The position numbers and the translations under genes were made by a program. Positions 25,252-33,746 of a DNA stretch of 64,000 nt are shown here, piece after piece; position 1 is the stretch's first letter, and each line of letters begins with the position of its first letter. This DNA is from UMGS172 sp045637775 (GTDB lineage: Bacteria; Bacillota; Clostridia; Oscillospirales; Acutalibacteraceae), in assembly GCA_045637775.1 (NCBI GenBank), contig JAZUAC010000014.1:40974-104973 (forward strand), read 5' to 3'. The notes under the pieces are model-generated. The model did no database searches and was not told the DNA's origin. It worked only from the letters and a program-made list of their open reading frames with translations.

Positions 25252-25401
25252 TTATTTTACTGGTTTTACAACAAAACCCCCTTCCCAAACCGAGATCTCA
25301 ACCTCGTCCAATCCGTGAACGTCCAGGAGTTCTCGGAACTCTTTGGGCAACACAACTCTTCCCACATTGTCGATTTCTTTGATGATAGCTTTGTTCTGCA
25401 T
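25252..25401 (-). CDS. AbrB/SpoVT-type DNA-binding protein, 49 residues
   Basis: A 50-codon frame starting at the ATG at 25401, preceded by CGGAGGAAATCAAT, a strong RBS. The protein is a full SpoVT-AbrB swapped-hairpin domain: an IIKEIDNVGRVVLPKEFR beta strand and loop, the helix ELLDVHGLDEV, and the strand EISVWEGGFVVKP. AbrB-domain proteins bind DNA as dimers; in this short form it is either a transition-state type regulator or the antidote half of a toxin pair. No toxin ORF lies next to it. It is flanked by its own terminator and an AT-rich upstream region, so it is a single gene. Confidence 0.75.
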   Translation of the reverse strand: MQNKAIIKEIDNVGRVVLPKEFRELLDVHGLDEVEISVWEGGFVVKPVK

Positions 25402-25596
25402 ATTGATTTCCTCCGTTTTAAAATTTTGTCGGAATTTCGTTTCCGCAAGCGTATTTTACCATATTTTGGTTAAAAAGTTTGTCGAAGTAGCACCTAAAAA
25501 AACCACTACTTTTGTCGAATTTAAAAGAATTGGTCTGTTTTTCTCAAATTTTTAAAAATATTTGTGATTTTAAATAAATTTTTTTAGTCGAAAAAC

Positions 25597-25625
25597 AACA
25601 CCGACGGTCTGTTGCCGTCGGTGTT
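25597..25625 (-). terminator. Terminator of the fucose operon
   Basis: 11-bp perfect stem AACACCGACGG/CCGTCGGTGTT with a 7-nt loop. On the minus strand it is followed by TGTTTTTCGAC and lies 32 bp after the SGNH hydrolase stop. Confidence 0.75.
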
Positions 25626-25656
25626 TGAGGTTGTTTAAAAAAACGCTTTATGTATC

Positions 25657-26745
25657 TTAGCTGACGAGGAAGGCTCCTATACGAATGGCGGTGCCCTTTG
25701 AATCCTCGGCTTTTTCTGAGCTGACCTTGAGATTCAGTATGTGCTCACCGTATTCAAGATTGCAATCAAGTATTTTGTAACCTGCACGGTTAAAGGACAA
25801 GGCATACTCGTCCCACGTGCGCACGGTTTGCATCTCTTGGCCATCGATTGAAATCTCTGCGTCACCGGAATCGGATGCAATCATAAAGTAAATGCCGATT
25901 CGCTTACCCGTGAACTTATAAGAGAGCTCTGCTCCGGGCTCGGTTGCCTCAATATAATGAGGATAACGGTGACAAAGGTCTTTATCAACCTTTAACCAAC
26001 CGTTGCCAAGCTCAGCTTGGTAAGAATCCTTCATGTGCGCCAACTCAAGCGTGTTTCCTGAGTCGAAAAACCTGTCAGGTAGTTGCTTTTTCAAGGGTGC
26101 AGAAATTTCCTTGGCCGATTGGAGCATTCTCTCAATATGATTTTTAACACATTCGGTGTAAACGAGATACCCGTCATCGTTGGGGTGGACACGGTCGGTC
26201 GTGTACTTCAACCAATCACCGTTGGATTCCTTCACCTTTGAGCGCAAAGCCTCTCCCATTTCGATCATCGGCACTCCATAATAATGTGCCGCCAAGGTGT
26301 GTGCGGTGCGTGAAACATATTCGAAGCCTTGCTCAAGCGTAGTCGCGATGCGTTCGGTCATGGTGTGGAGCACTATAATATCGGCTGTATCGTTTGCGGC
26401 AAAAATTTTACGGAATATTGACTCGGTGTTGTTGAAAAGTGGCTCTATGCACTGTGTTTCGCTGTCATTCACCGAAAATTCGTAAAACACAAGGTCAGGC
26501 TTTTTGGAAACAAGGTCATTGTCACAACGGTATACACCAAGCTCCGAGCCTGTGCCTCCGATTGCCGCCTGCACCTCGGTTATCTCGCAGTTGGGGTAGC
26601 TTTCACGCAACCAAGCGGTGATTCGTGCTCGCCATGAGGTTTCACTCGCTTTAGAAGCACCTGCTCCTTCGGTGATCGACCCACCAAAGAAACCGACCGT
26701 AAAATTATCGTGGTTTTTCAGTTTGAAAAGAGTGTTTTCAAGCAT
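25657..26745 (-). CDS. SGNH/GDSL family hydrolase (probable sugar esterase)
   Basis: 362 residues. SGNH blocks: GGSITEG (Ser23 nucleophile), GGTGSELG (block II Gly), SVND (Asn93), and DRVHPND (Asp184, His187) completing the catalytic triad. A C-terminal beta domain of about 130 residues (FTGKRIGIYFMIASDSGDAEISIDGQ) resembles the accessory module of carbohydrate esterases. There is no signal peptide, so it probably acts in the cytoplasm, for example removing acetyl groups from imported sugars. It starts 8 bp after the fucose isomerase stop and belongs to the fucosidase operon, which supports a glycan role. Confidence 0.85.
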   Translation of the reverse strand: MLENTLFKLKNHDNFTVGFFGGSITEGAGASKASETSWRARITAWLRESYPNCEITEVQAAIGGTGSELGVYRCDNDLVSKKPDLVFYEFSVNDSETQCIEPLFNNTESIFRKIFAANDTADIIVLHTMTERIATTLEQGFEYVSRTAHTLAAHYYGVPMIEMGEALRSKVKESNGDWLKYTTDRVHPNDDGYLVYTECVKNHIERMLQSAKEISAPLKKQLPDRFFDSGNTLELAHMKDSYQAELGNGWLKVDKDLCHRYPHYIEATEPGAELSYKFTGKRIGIYFMIASDSGDAEISIDGQEMQTVRTWDEYALSFNRAGYKILDCNLEYGEHILNLKVSSEKAEDSKGTAIRIGAFLVS

Positions 26746-26753
26746 TACTTACC

Positions 26754-28547
26754 TCACTTATATAAAGGTCCAAAGTTTTCGCAGGCGCGGTAGTCGGCAG
26801 ACTCTTTGTCCATGCCAAAGGCGTTCCAAGCGGCAGGACGGAAGATTTTTTCCTCGGGTACATTGTGCATACATACGGGGATACGGAGCATCGAGCAAAG
26901 GGTGATAAGGTCAGCACCTATGTGACCGTAAGAGATGGCACCGTGGTTGGCACCCCAGTTGTTCATGACCTCATAAGCCGTTTTGAATGCACCCTCACCT
27001 GTGCAACGCGGTGCAAACCAGGTGCAGGGCCAAGTGTAGTCGGTGCGTTTCCAGAGTGTGTCGGAAACATCCTCGGGCAGGTGTACTGTCCAACCTTCCG
27101 CAATCTGCAAAACGGGACCCAAGCCCTTAACAAGGTTAAGCCTTATCATAGTGGCAGGCATTTCTGCCTTGGTTTCAAAGCGCGAGGAATAGCCGCCGCC
27201 TCTGAAGTACCCTAAATCGGCATAGTTCCAGGTGGAGTTTTTAAGCACGGCATCAATATCGCTCTCGGTCATATCATACCAGCACTTCAGCACACCGTTG
27301 CCGTTTTCGTCCTTTGCCTCACCGTTGGCATCAAGACAGCAGGCACCCGAGTTGATAAGGTGGATTATGCCGTTTGACTCCTTGGCTTTACCCTCTATTG
27401 TATATCCCGTGACGCGTTTTACTGCCTCGCCACTCCAATAGGTTCTGACATCGGCAAACATCTGAGGACGGTTGGTGAGCAGTTTCATAAAGAGCATACC
27501 AAGTCCGTTCAAAACATCGTTTTCGGTGGCAAGAATGTACGGTTCACGGGCACCGTTCCAGTCAAACGAGGTGTTCAAAATGGCCTCGGGGAAATCGGCA
27601 TTGGGGTAAAAGTCGGTCCACTGACGCTGACCCTGAAAGCCTGCGGCAATGGCGTTGTGACCAACCGCCTCTTCCTCACAGCCTTCGGGCAAATTCTTGC
27701 TGCCGTTCATCAATTCCTTGATGATGACCGCCATTTTTACAACAAACTCCCAATCATTATCCTTCTGCTCACGGGTACGCTGAAGCTCCTCGGGGTTTTT
27801 GTCAAAGCCTTCGATACACTTTTCCTTTGCCCATTTAAGTGCCTTTTCGTACTCGGCATGGTCGTAAATTCCCTCACTCATTCGGCGGATTATCTCAACC
27901 TCGTCAACCGACTCAACACGCATACCAAGGTATTCCTCGATAAATGCCGAGTCTATTATCGAACCGCCGATACCCATACAAATAGAGCCTATCTGCAGAT
28001 ATGATTTTCCGCGCATAGTGGCAGCGGCAACGGCGGCACGGCCGAAGCGCAAAAGCTTTTCTTTAACATCCTCGGGGATTGAGGTGTCGTTCGAATCCTG
28101 CACATCATGACCATAGATACCAAAAGCAGGCAGACCTTTTTGAGCATGGGTGGCAAGTACCGATGCCAAATAAACCGCACCGGGACGCTCGGTTCCGTTA
28201 AAGCCCCAAACACCCTTTATGGTGTCACGCTCCATATCCATCGTTTCGGCACCGTAGCACCAGCAAGGGGTGACGGTCAGGGTGATGGAAACACCGTTTT
28301 TTCTGAATTTTTCGGCACAAGCGGCGGCCTCGGCAACACGACCGATGGTGGTATCGGCAATGATGACCTTGACAGGCTCACCGTTGGAATATTTGAGGTT
28401 TTCCTCGAACAATTTTGCGGCGCTTTTTGCCATGTTCATGGTCTGCTCCTCCAAAGATTCGCGAACCTTCAAAACACCGCGACGACCGTCGATCGTGGGA
28501 CGGATACCAATTACGGGATAATCACCAATATATCTGTTTTCAGACAT
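26754..28547 (-). CDS. fucI: L-fucose isomerase
   Basis: 597 residues from the ATG at 28547, with AAGGAG 10 nt upstream (an ATG two codons earlier overlaps the RBS too closely). Length matches FucI (about 590). Recognisable segments: IGIRPTIDGRRGVLKVRES at the start, PCWCYGAETMDM, GVWGFNGTERPGAVYLA, GIYGHDVQD, the MRGKSYLQIGSICMGI metal-site segment, and a C-terminal W-rich part. The enzyme interconverts L-fucose and L-fuculose with Mn2+ as the first intracellular step of fucose breakdown. fucK and fucA are not in this window. Confidence 0.95.
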   Translation of the reverse strand: MSENRYIGDYPVIGIRPTIDGRRGVLKVRESLEEQTMNMAKSAAKLFEENLKYSNGEPVKVIIADTTIGRVAEAAACAEKFRKNGVSITLTVTPCWCYGAETMDMERDTIKGVWGFNGTERPGAVYLASVLATHAQKGLPAFGIYGHDVQDSNDTSIPEDVKEKLLRFGRAAVAAATMRGKSYLQIGSICMGIGGSIIDSAFIEEYLGMRVESVDEVEIIRRMSEGIYDHAEYEKALKWAKEKCIEGFDKNPEELQRTREQKDNDWEFVVKMAVIIKELMNGSKNLPEGCEEEAVGHNAIAAGFQGQRQWTDFYPNADFPEAILNTSFDWNGAREPYILATENDVLNGLGMLFMKLLTNRPQMFADVRTYWSGEAVKRVTGYTIEGKAKESNGIIHLINSGACCLDANGEAKDENGNGVLKCWYDMTESDIDAVLKNSTWNYADLGYFRGGGYSSRFETKAEMPATMIRLNLVKGLGPVLQIAEGWTVHLPEDVSDTLWKRTDYTWPCTWFAPRCTGEGAFKTAYEVMNNWGANHGAISYGHIGADLITLCSMLRIPVCMHNVPEEKIFRPAAWNAFGMDKESADYRACENFGPLYK

Positions 28548-28605
28548 TTTCATTTCTCCTTAATGTTGTATTTATTTTTTTATTATCTGTTTGTGCTAGA
28601 TTTTC

Positions 28606-28720
28606 GGAACGGATAAATCCGTTCCCTACATCTATCATTTGTGGTGTGTTTTGTAGGGGAGGCGTTTCGCCTCCCGTTATGGGTTGATTTTGTTTTTGCG
28701 GGAGGGGTAACCCCTGCCTT
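28606..28720. repeat. Intergenic hairpin repeats between fucI and fucosidase genes
   Basis: Two consecutive palindromes of the tag family: GGAACGGATAAATCCGTTCC followed by CTACA (28606-28630), then in reverse orientation TGTAGGGG leading into GGGAGGCG/CGCCTCCC (28652-28675). A third, imperfect hairpin with a GGGAGGGG/CCCCT-like stem follows near 28697-28717. They fill the 186-bp gap inside an operon, so they would be transcribed and may shape mRNA stability between the two genes. Confidence 0.75.
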
Positions 28721-28733
28721 ACGAAAACCCAAT

Positions 28734-29966
28734 TTATTCGGTCTCGATCTTTGCCACACGGGTGATAAGGTTGGTGCCGTAGGCAAAGGGTATGGTGTAG
28801 ACCGTTGTGTTATCGCCGTCCTGCTCAAATTTCACCTCTTTATCGTTGTCGAGCCAGGTGATTTTCTTAATTTTTTCGGGCAACACAAAGCGGTTGATAT
28901 GGTCGGTATCACGGTCCCACACTACAACATTGCCGTCACCGCCCATGCCGATATTTTGGCAGAACATATAATAGTTGTTGCCGTCCCTCAAAATAAATTC
29001 ATTCGGTTTGTCTTGGATATTTATGTCGGTCGGACGTGGGTTGTACAAAGCCTCTTTATAAATACCGACCCACTTGCCGACCACCTTCAGCAGTTCGGCA
29101 TCCAGAGGACGGATGTAGCCGTTTGCCATGGGACCTACATTAAGCAACATATTGGCACCGTATTTACGGCAGGTGCAAATATCGCCAATCAAGGTTTCGG
29201 GTGACTTGTAAAGCAGGTCATCCTCACCGTAACCCCAAACGCAACCCAAGGTCTGACACATTTCCGAGGCGATATATTTGGGTGAGCCTTCCGAGTTGAT
29301 AGGCTGCGGTCTACCTCGCTCAAAGGTAACACTGTCAAGCTCGGGATGACCCAAAGCACCTCGGGCATCAAGTCCTGTATTATTGATTATCATGGCATCG
29401 GGCTGATGTTTTCTGATAAGTCCGTACAAAGCATCCTCTTCCCAATCGTCATTCGGCTTGTTCCACTTTCCGTCAAACCAAAGTCCGCCAATCTTACCGT
29501 AATTGGTGCAAAGAATCTCAACGCTTTTTCTCAAATACTTTAAGTATTCGGGGAAATCGGTCTCATAACTCGGCTCACGCCAATCAAGAAGCGTGTGATA
29601 AAAGAAAGGAATAATATCGGCTTTGCGACATTCATCGACAAATTCTCTCACCAAATCTCTGCCCGCCGCCGAATGAGGTGCATCGTAATCATTAAGACCG
29701 CAGGTATCATAGAGTGAAAATCCGTCGTGATGTCGGGTGGTAAGTGTTATGTAACGGCAACCCAATTTTTTGGCGGTTGCCACCAATTTTTTTGCCCAAT
29801 CAGGTTCGGGGTTGAATTTGTCTTTCAAAGGCTCATAGTCCTCGTGTGAGATTTTGTGACCCCATTTTGCCCATTCACCCTTACCCAAAACGCTGTAAAG
29901 TCCGAAATGCACAAACATTCCAAACCCCAATTTCTCAAAATCCTTAATTCTTTGTTCAATTACCAT
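28734..29966 (-). CDS. Alpha-L-fucosidase (GH29)
   Basis: 410 residues from the ATG at 29966, which has AAAAGGAG upstream; the longer open frame above it is intergenic. GH29 features: FGMFVHFGLYS near 15-25, TTRHHDGFSLYD (76-87, His79/His80 substrate site), and the nucleophile Asp165 in GGLWFDG. It removes L-fucose from glycan ends. No signal peptide, so it acts on imported oligosaccharides. It is the first gene of the operon fucosidase-fucI-SGNH hydrolase, with an AraC regulator read divergently. Confidence 0.93.
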   Translation of the reverse strand: MVIEQRIKDFEKLGFGMFVHFGLYSVLGKGEWAKWGHKISHEDYEPLKDKFNPEPDWAKKLVATAKKLGCRYITLTTRHHDGFSLYDTCGLNDYDAPHSAAGRDLVREFVDECRKADIIPFFYHTLLDWREPSYETDFPEYLKYLRKSVEILCTNYGKIGGLWFDGKWNKPNDDWEEDALYGLIRKHQPDAMIINNTGLDARGALGHPELDSVTFERGRPQPINSEGSPKYIASEMCQTLGCVWGYGEDDLLYKSPETLIGDICTCRKYGANMLLNVGPMANGYIRPLDAELLKVVGKWVGIYKEALYNPRPTDINIQDKPNEFILRDGNNYYMFCQNIGMGGDGNVVVWDRDTDHINRFVLPEKIKKITWLDNDKEVKFEQDGDNTTVYTIPFAYGTNLITRVAKIETE

Positions 29967-30095
29967 AGCGACAACTCCTTTTATCTTGACACGGCAAGAA
30001 TATTGGTTTATCATTATAATTATAGTATACTTTTTATTGAATTGCTTGTATAAAAAGGCATATAAACTTGTATTATTTTCACTTTTGAGGGTTTT
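29967..30095. promoter_or_regulatory. Divergent control region of the fucose locus
   Basis: Leftward promoter: TTCAAT (30040-30035), 17-nt spacer, TATAAT (30017-30012). Rightward promoter for the AraC gene: TTGAAT (30036-30041), 18-nt spacer, TATAAA (30060-30065). The two -35 boxes fall on the same bases, so the two promoters should compete for polymerase or be controlled together. Confidence 0.5.
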
Positions 30096-30941
30096 ATGAA
30101 ATACAGTGAGCTTAACGAACGAAAAAAGCACGGAACCGAAGGTTTTCCCATTGAATATTATCTTGTGGATAAAAACTATCATCAGTATGAAATGCCGTTG
30201 CATTGGCACAAGGAATTTGAACTGATAAGGGTTAAAAGTGGAACGCTGACCTTGTATATCGACGACCTTGAATATAATCTTACCGCGGGCGATGTTATCA
30301 CGGTGAACTGCGGTTCGCTTCACCGAGGTGTGCCCGAAAATTGCGTTTATGAGTGCGTTGTTGCCAACCTTGATATGCTTTTGTGTTCTTGTGACAGTGA
30401 CAGCCTTTTCCGTCCTATAATCAACGGCGAAAGCTCGGTTTATGTTTTGCTCAATCAAAACGACGGTCGACTTTACCGTGCCGCGGTTGATGTTTTCGGT
30501 GCAATGGTATCATCCGAGCCGTTTGGCAATCTGTCGGTTATGTCGACACTTTTCGCGTTTTTTCATGAGCTTTACAAATCGCAATCGGTTGTACCGTGCC
30601 GCAAGCCTCGAAACGGCAACCACACCAAAACCGTTTCACAAATAATAGATTGGATTGAGGACAACATCGGTGAGACCTTTTCGCTTGAGACTTTAGCAAA
30701 GAAAGCAGGGCTCAACCCAAAGTATTTTTGCCGAGTGTTTAAAATCTCGACCGGCAAAACGCCCATCGATTACATTAACTCGCTCAAAATTGAGCATGCA
30801 TGTGTTCTTATGACGCAAGGCGCATCGGTGACCGAATCCGCCGTGCAATGCGGTTTTTCGGATATGTGCTATTTTTCCAAGATGTTTAAAAAATACCGCG
30901 GTGTATCACCTTCGGCATGGACAAAAACCTTGAAGCTGTAA
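30096..30941 (+). CDS. AraC family transcriptional regulator
   Basis: 281 residues. N-terminal cupin sensor (HWHKEFELIRVKSGTLTLYIDD, LTAGDVITVNCGSLHRG) of about 160 residues and a C-terminal double HTH (ETFSLETLAKKAGLNPKYFCRVFK, then VTESAVQCGFSDMCYFSKMFKKYRGVSP). Such proteins sense sugars and activate catabolic genes. Divergent from the fucosidase operon with a shared control region, so it most likely regulates that operon. RBS GAGGG before ATG. Confidence 0.9.
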   Translation: MKYSELNERKKHGTEGFPIEYYLVDKNYHQYEMPLHWHKEFELIRVKSGTLTLYIDDLEYNLTAGDVITVNCGSLHRGVPENCVYECVVANLDMLLCSCDSDSLFRPIINGESSVYVLLNQNDGRLYRAAVDVFGAMVSSEPFGNLSVMSTLFAFFHELYKSQSVVPCRKPRNGNHTKTVSQIIDWIEDNIGETFSLETLAKKAGLNPKYFCRVFKISTGKTPIDYINSLKIEHACVLMTQGASVTESAVQCGFSDMCYFSKMFKKYRGVSPSAWTKTLKL

Positions 30942-30950
30942 GCACCCACA

Positions 30951-30972
30951 GGCGATTCGTGAATCGCCCCAA
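30951..30972. repeat. Single tag-type hairpin after the araC-like gene
   Basis: GGCGATTCGTGAATCGCC palindrome with a decayed tag (CCAACA). Same stem as copies at 37556, 54123 and 60296. Confidence 0.75.
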
Positions 30973-30994
30973 CACAAATATTTTTCATCATGCA

Positions 30995-31031
30995 AAAGAG
31001 GTCTACTCATTTTTGGTGAGTAGACCTCTTT
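30995..31031. terminator. Bidirectional terminator between araC-like and thioesterase genes
   Basis: 15-bp perfect stem (30995-31009 and 31017-31031, core GAGGTCTACTCA) with a 7-nt loop, A-rich before and T-rich after, between two convergent genes. Confidence 0.88.
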
Positions 31032-31073
31032 CAATTTTGAATATTTATGCTATTTACTTCCCTTGGTCGGGGT

Positions 31074-31814
31074 TCAAACCTTAAGCCTTGCCAAAAAGCT
31101 TTGGCGGTCGGCAACATTTCCTTGGAAAACGAAGCCATCTTCCTCAATCACCGATATTTCAAGCGTTTCTTCGGGCAAAACCTCGTTGACAAAGTTTATC
31201 TCGAAGCCCTTGATGGCGGTTTTCAGCACTTCGGGCGAAAGGCAATCCAGCGCCATATCGGCATAGACCGTGTTGTTGACATGGCCGTTATAATCAATGT
31301 CCGAAAACCTTATTTTGCGGGTGTGTACCACCGCATTTTCAACCAACATCTTGATTTTTGCGGGATATTCCGCGTTGTTCGGTAGTTGGTCGTTGTAAAG
31401 AAAATCGGCAAACCCGTTTATCTCGGTCGGTCGGACAATTTTGCGTGTCAAAAGGTCAAGCACCGTGACCTCGGCCTTGGACTCGGTCAAAATTTGACCC
31501 AATTCGTCAAAAACCACATAGTTTCGGGTGAATCGGACACCTTTCAGCGCACTGCACCATGTTCTTATGACAATTTTCTCACGCGAACGAGGCAAACGAT
31601 GCACCAAAACATTGACCTTTGTGAAGATGAAGGAAAGGTTTTGTTCACGGCGCATTTGCTCGGAGGTGGTACCAAACTCATTCAGGTGCATCTCCCCTAT
31701 TTCCTGGTGACGCTTCAAAAGAGCCGACAGCTTTAATCGGTCGAACATATCGACCTCAAAGCTTGTGACCTCGGTTGCCCACTCAAATGCGGTTTTGTCT
31801 AAAATGCAACCCAT
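31074..31814 (-). CDS. Acyl-ACP thioesterase (FatA/FatB family)
   Basis: 246 residues with two hot-dog domains. Landmarks: an N-terminal FEVDMFDRLKLSALLKRHQEIG, and the active-site segment SDIDYNGHVNNTVYADM (about 168-184) with Asp, Asn and His of the family. It would release fatty acids from acyl carrier protein in the cytoplasm. Length fits bacterial members (about 240). Its ATG overlaps the serS stop as TAATG, so it is translated with serS. No fatty-acid synthesis gene is nearby. Confidence 0.88.
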   Translation of the reverse strand: MGCILDKTAFEWATEVTSFEVDMFDRLKLSALLKRHQEIGEMHLNEFGTTSEQMRREQNLSFIFTKVNVLVHRLPRSREKIVIRTWCSALKGVRFTRNYVVFDELGQILTESKAEVTVLDLLTRKIVRPTEINGFADFLYNDQLPNNAEYPAKIKMLVENAVVHTRKIRFSDIDYNGHVNNTVYADMALDCLSPEVLKTAIKGFEINFVNEVLPEETLEISVIEEDGFVFQGNVADRQSFLARLKV

Positions 31815-33097
31815 TACTTCTTGACGATTTTTTCCATACCGCCCATGTAAGGACGAAGAGCCTCGGGGATACGAACGCTACCGTCTTCCTGTAGGTTGTT
31901 CTCGAGGAATGCGATGAGCATTCTGGGAGGTGCAACAACGGTGTTATTAAGGGTGTGTGCAAGGTAGTTGCCGTTCTTACCCTTAACGCGAATCTTCAAG
32001 CGACGAGCCTGTGCGTCGGTGAGGTTAGAGCAAGAACCAACCTCAAAATACTTCTTCTGACGGGGAGACCATGCCTCAACGTCAACCGACTTAACCTTAA
32101 GGTCGGCCAAGTCACCCGAACAGCACTCGAGGGTACGAACGGGAATATCCAAAGAACGGAACAAATCAACGGTGTTCTGCCAAAGCTTTTCGAACCACAT
32201 TTTGGAATCTTCAGGCTTACAAACAACGATCATTTCCTGCTTTTCAAACTGGTGGATTCTGTAAACACCACGCTCCTCGATACCGTGAGCACCCTTTTCC
32301 TTACGGAAGCAGGGAGAATAGCTGGTGAGAGTGTAGGGCAACTTCTCTTCGGGAGTGATGGTGTCGATAAACTTACCAATCATGGAGTGCTCGGAGGTAC
32401 CGATGAGGTAAAGGTCCTCACCCTCGATTTTGTACATCATGGCATCCATTTCAGCAAAAGACATAACGCCGGTAACAACATTGGAACGAATCATGAAGGG
32501 AGGTACGCAGTAGGTGAATCCGCGGTCGATCATGAAATCACGTGCATAGGAGATAACTGCCGAATGAAGTCTTGCAATATCGCCCATGAGGTAGTAGAAT
32601 CCGTTACCTGCAACCTTGCGGGCACTGTCGAGGTCTAACCCCTGAAACTTTTCCATAATATCGGTGTGATAAGGAACCTCAAAATCGGGAACAACGGGTT
32701 CGCCATAACGCTGAACCTCAACATTTTCGGAATCGTCCTTACCGATGGGAACGGTCTCGTCGATGATGTTGGGGATGGTCATCATAACGGTGGTAAGCTT
32801 TTCGTCAAGCTCGCCTTCCAAAACCTCAAGCTCACTGAGGCGTGCGGCAAACTCGCCGACCTTCTTCTTTGCGGCTTCGGCATCGTCCTTCTGACCCTTT
32901 GCCATAAACATACCAATCTGCTTGGAAATTGCGTTACGCTCGGCACGAAGGCTGTCGGCCTCCTGCTGTGCGGCTCTCTTTTTAGCATCAAGGTCAATAG
33001 CCTCGTCTACCAAGGGAAGCTTTGCGTCTTGGAATTTCTTCTTGATGTTCTCGCGAACGATTTCGGGGTTTTCTCTTAAAAATTTAATGTCCAGCAT
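31814..33097 (-). CDS. serS: Serine--tRNA ligase
   Basis: 427 residues, class II synthetase. N-terminal coiled-coil arm (about 30-100, LDAKKRAAQQEADSLRAERNAISKQ in parts), motif 2 as FRKEKGAHGIEERGVYRIHQFEKQE (in parts, about 265-290), and motif 3 near NNTVVAPPRMLIAFLEN with the class II arginine. Charges tRNA-Ser. RBS GGAGAA before ATG. Upstream gap is only 55 bp, so no T-box leader fits; expression probably comes from the par operon promoter or a local weak one. Confidence 0.97.
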   Translation of the reverse strand: MLDIKFLRENPEIVRENIKKKFQDAKLPLVDEAIDLDAKKRAAQQEADSLRAERNAISKQIGMFMAKGQKDDAEAAKKKVGEFAARLSELEVLEGELDEKLTTVMMTIPNIIDETVPIGKDDSENVEVQRYGEPVVPDFEVPYHTDIMEKFQGLDLDSARKVAGNGFYYLMGDIARLHSAVISYARDFMIDRGFTYCVPPFMIRSNVVTGVMSFAEMDAMMYKIEGEDLYLIGTSEHSMIGKFIDTITPEEKLPYTLTSYSPCFRKEKGAHGIEERGVYRIHQFEKQEMIVVCKPEDSKMWFEKLWQNTVDLFRSLDIPVRTLECCSGDLADLKVKSVDVEAWSPRQKKYFEVGSCSNLTDAQARRLKIRVKGKNGNYLAHTLNNTVVAPPRMLIAFLENNLQEDGSVRIPEALRPYMGGMEKIVKK

Positions 33098-33152
33098 TTT
33101 TATTCTCCATTCTTTTTATTACTTTATATTGTATATTATAACAATTTATACA

Positions 33153-33719
33153 CTATATATTGTGGTTTTCTTGGTTGCCCAACATTCGACGTTCATTTTC
33201 GTCTATCATTCTTTTTACCTTTTTGAATCTAAAATAATTTATAAGGTTTACAGAAATCTCACTCATGTCATACACCGCGAATAGCGTGAATATACCAACA
33301 CCCCATATAACAACATCATGCCATATGTTCAAATATTTTAGCACAACAACCAACACAATTATGGCTATTGTACCAATCAACAAAATTTTCAACAGCTTTA
33401 ATAAGCGCGCCTTATATGGATTCTCGGTAGTATCTCTAATTTTTTCGTACGAAACATCCTCACCCATCATCGTCATTGTCCAAGCCATTTTCTGTACTTG
33501 TTTATGTCTTTCGGGATTCTTTTTTATTTCGAGGTTAAAGTATTCCATATACTTGTTGGCAAGGGTCTCATCCAGAGTGTCAATTATCTCCTTGAGATTT
33601 TTACAGTTACCGGTAAGTTTAAAATCTTGACTATAGCCCTCATATGCAAGACACCGTAAAGCTGCATCAACATCACCGTTGAAATGGAGTTGAGTAAATT
33701 CTATGTAATCCAACAGCAA
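33153..33719 (-). CDS. Hypothetical protein with C-terminal membrane segments
   Basis: 188 residues, not recognised. The first 105 residues are helical and charged; two hydrophobic helices follow (about 108-130 and 135-155), and the end is basic and charged. The start is uncertain: TTG at 33719 or TTG at 33713, both after GGAGTGA. It lies between parB and serS with gaps of 27 and 55 bp, so it is read with parA-parB. It could be a membrane protein tied to chromosome positioning, but nothing in the sequence shows that. Confidence 0.6.
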   Translation of the reverse strand: MLLDYIEFTQLHFNGDVDAALRCLAYEGYSQDFKLTGNCKNLKEIIDTLDETLANKYMEYFNLEIKKNPERHKQVQKMAWTMTMMGEDVSYEKIRDTTENPYKARLLKLLKILLIGTIAIIVLVVVLKYLNIWHDVVIWGVGIFTLFAVYDMSEISVNLINYFRFKKVKRMIDENERRMLGNQENHNI

Positions 33720-33746
33720 TCACTCCTTTATTCACTGCCGCTAAAC

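Noticed and set aside
29967..30458. Long N-terminal extension of the alpha-L-fucosidase frame
   Set aside because: It reads through the divergent promoter region and the AraC gene on the other strand; the ATG at 29966 has a strong RBS and GH29 homology begins there.
33098..33152. T-box leader before serS
   Set aside because: The gap is 55 bp, too short, and no T-box sequence or terminator is visible.
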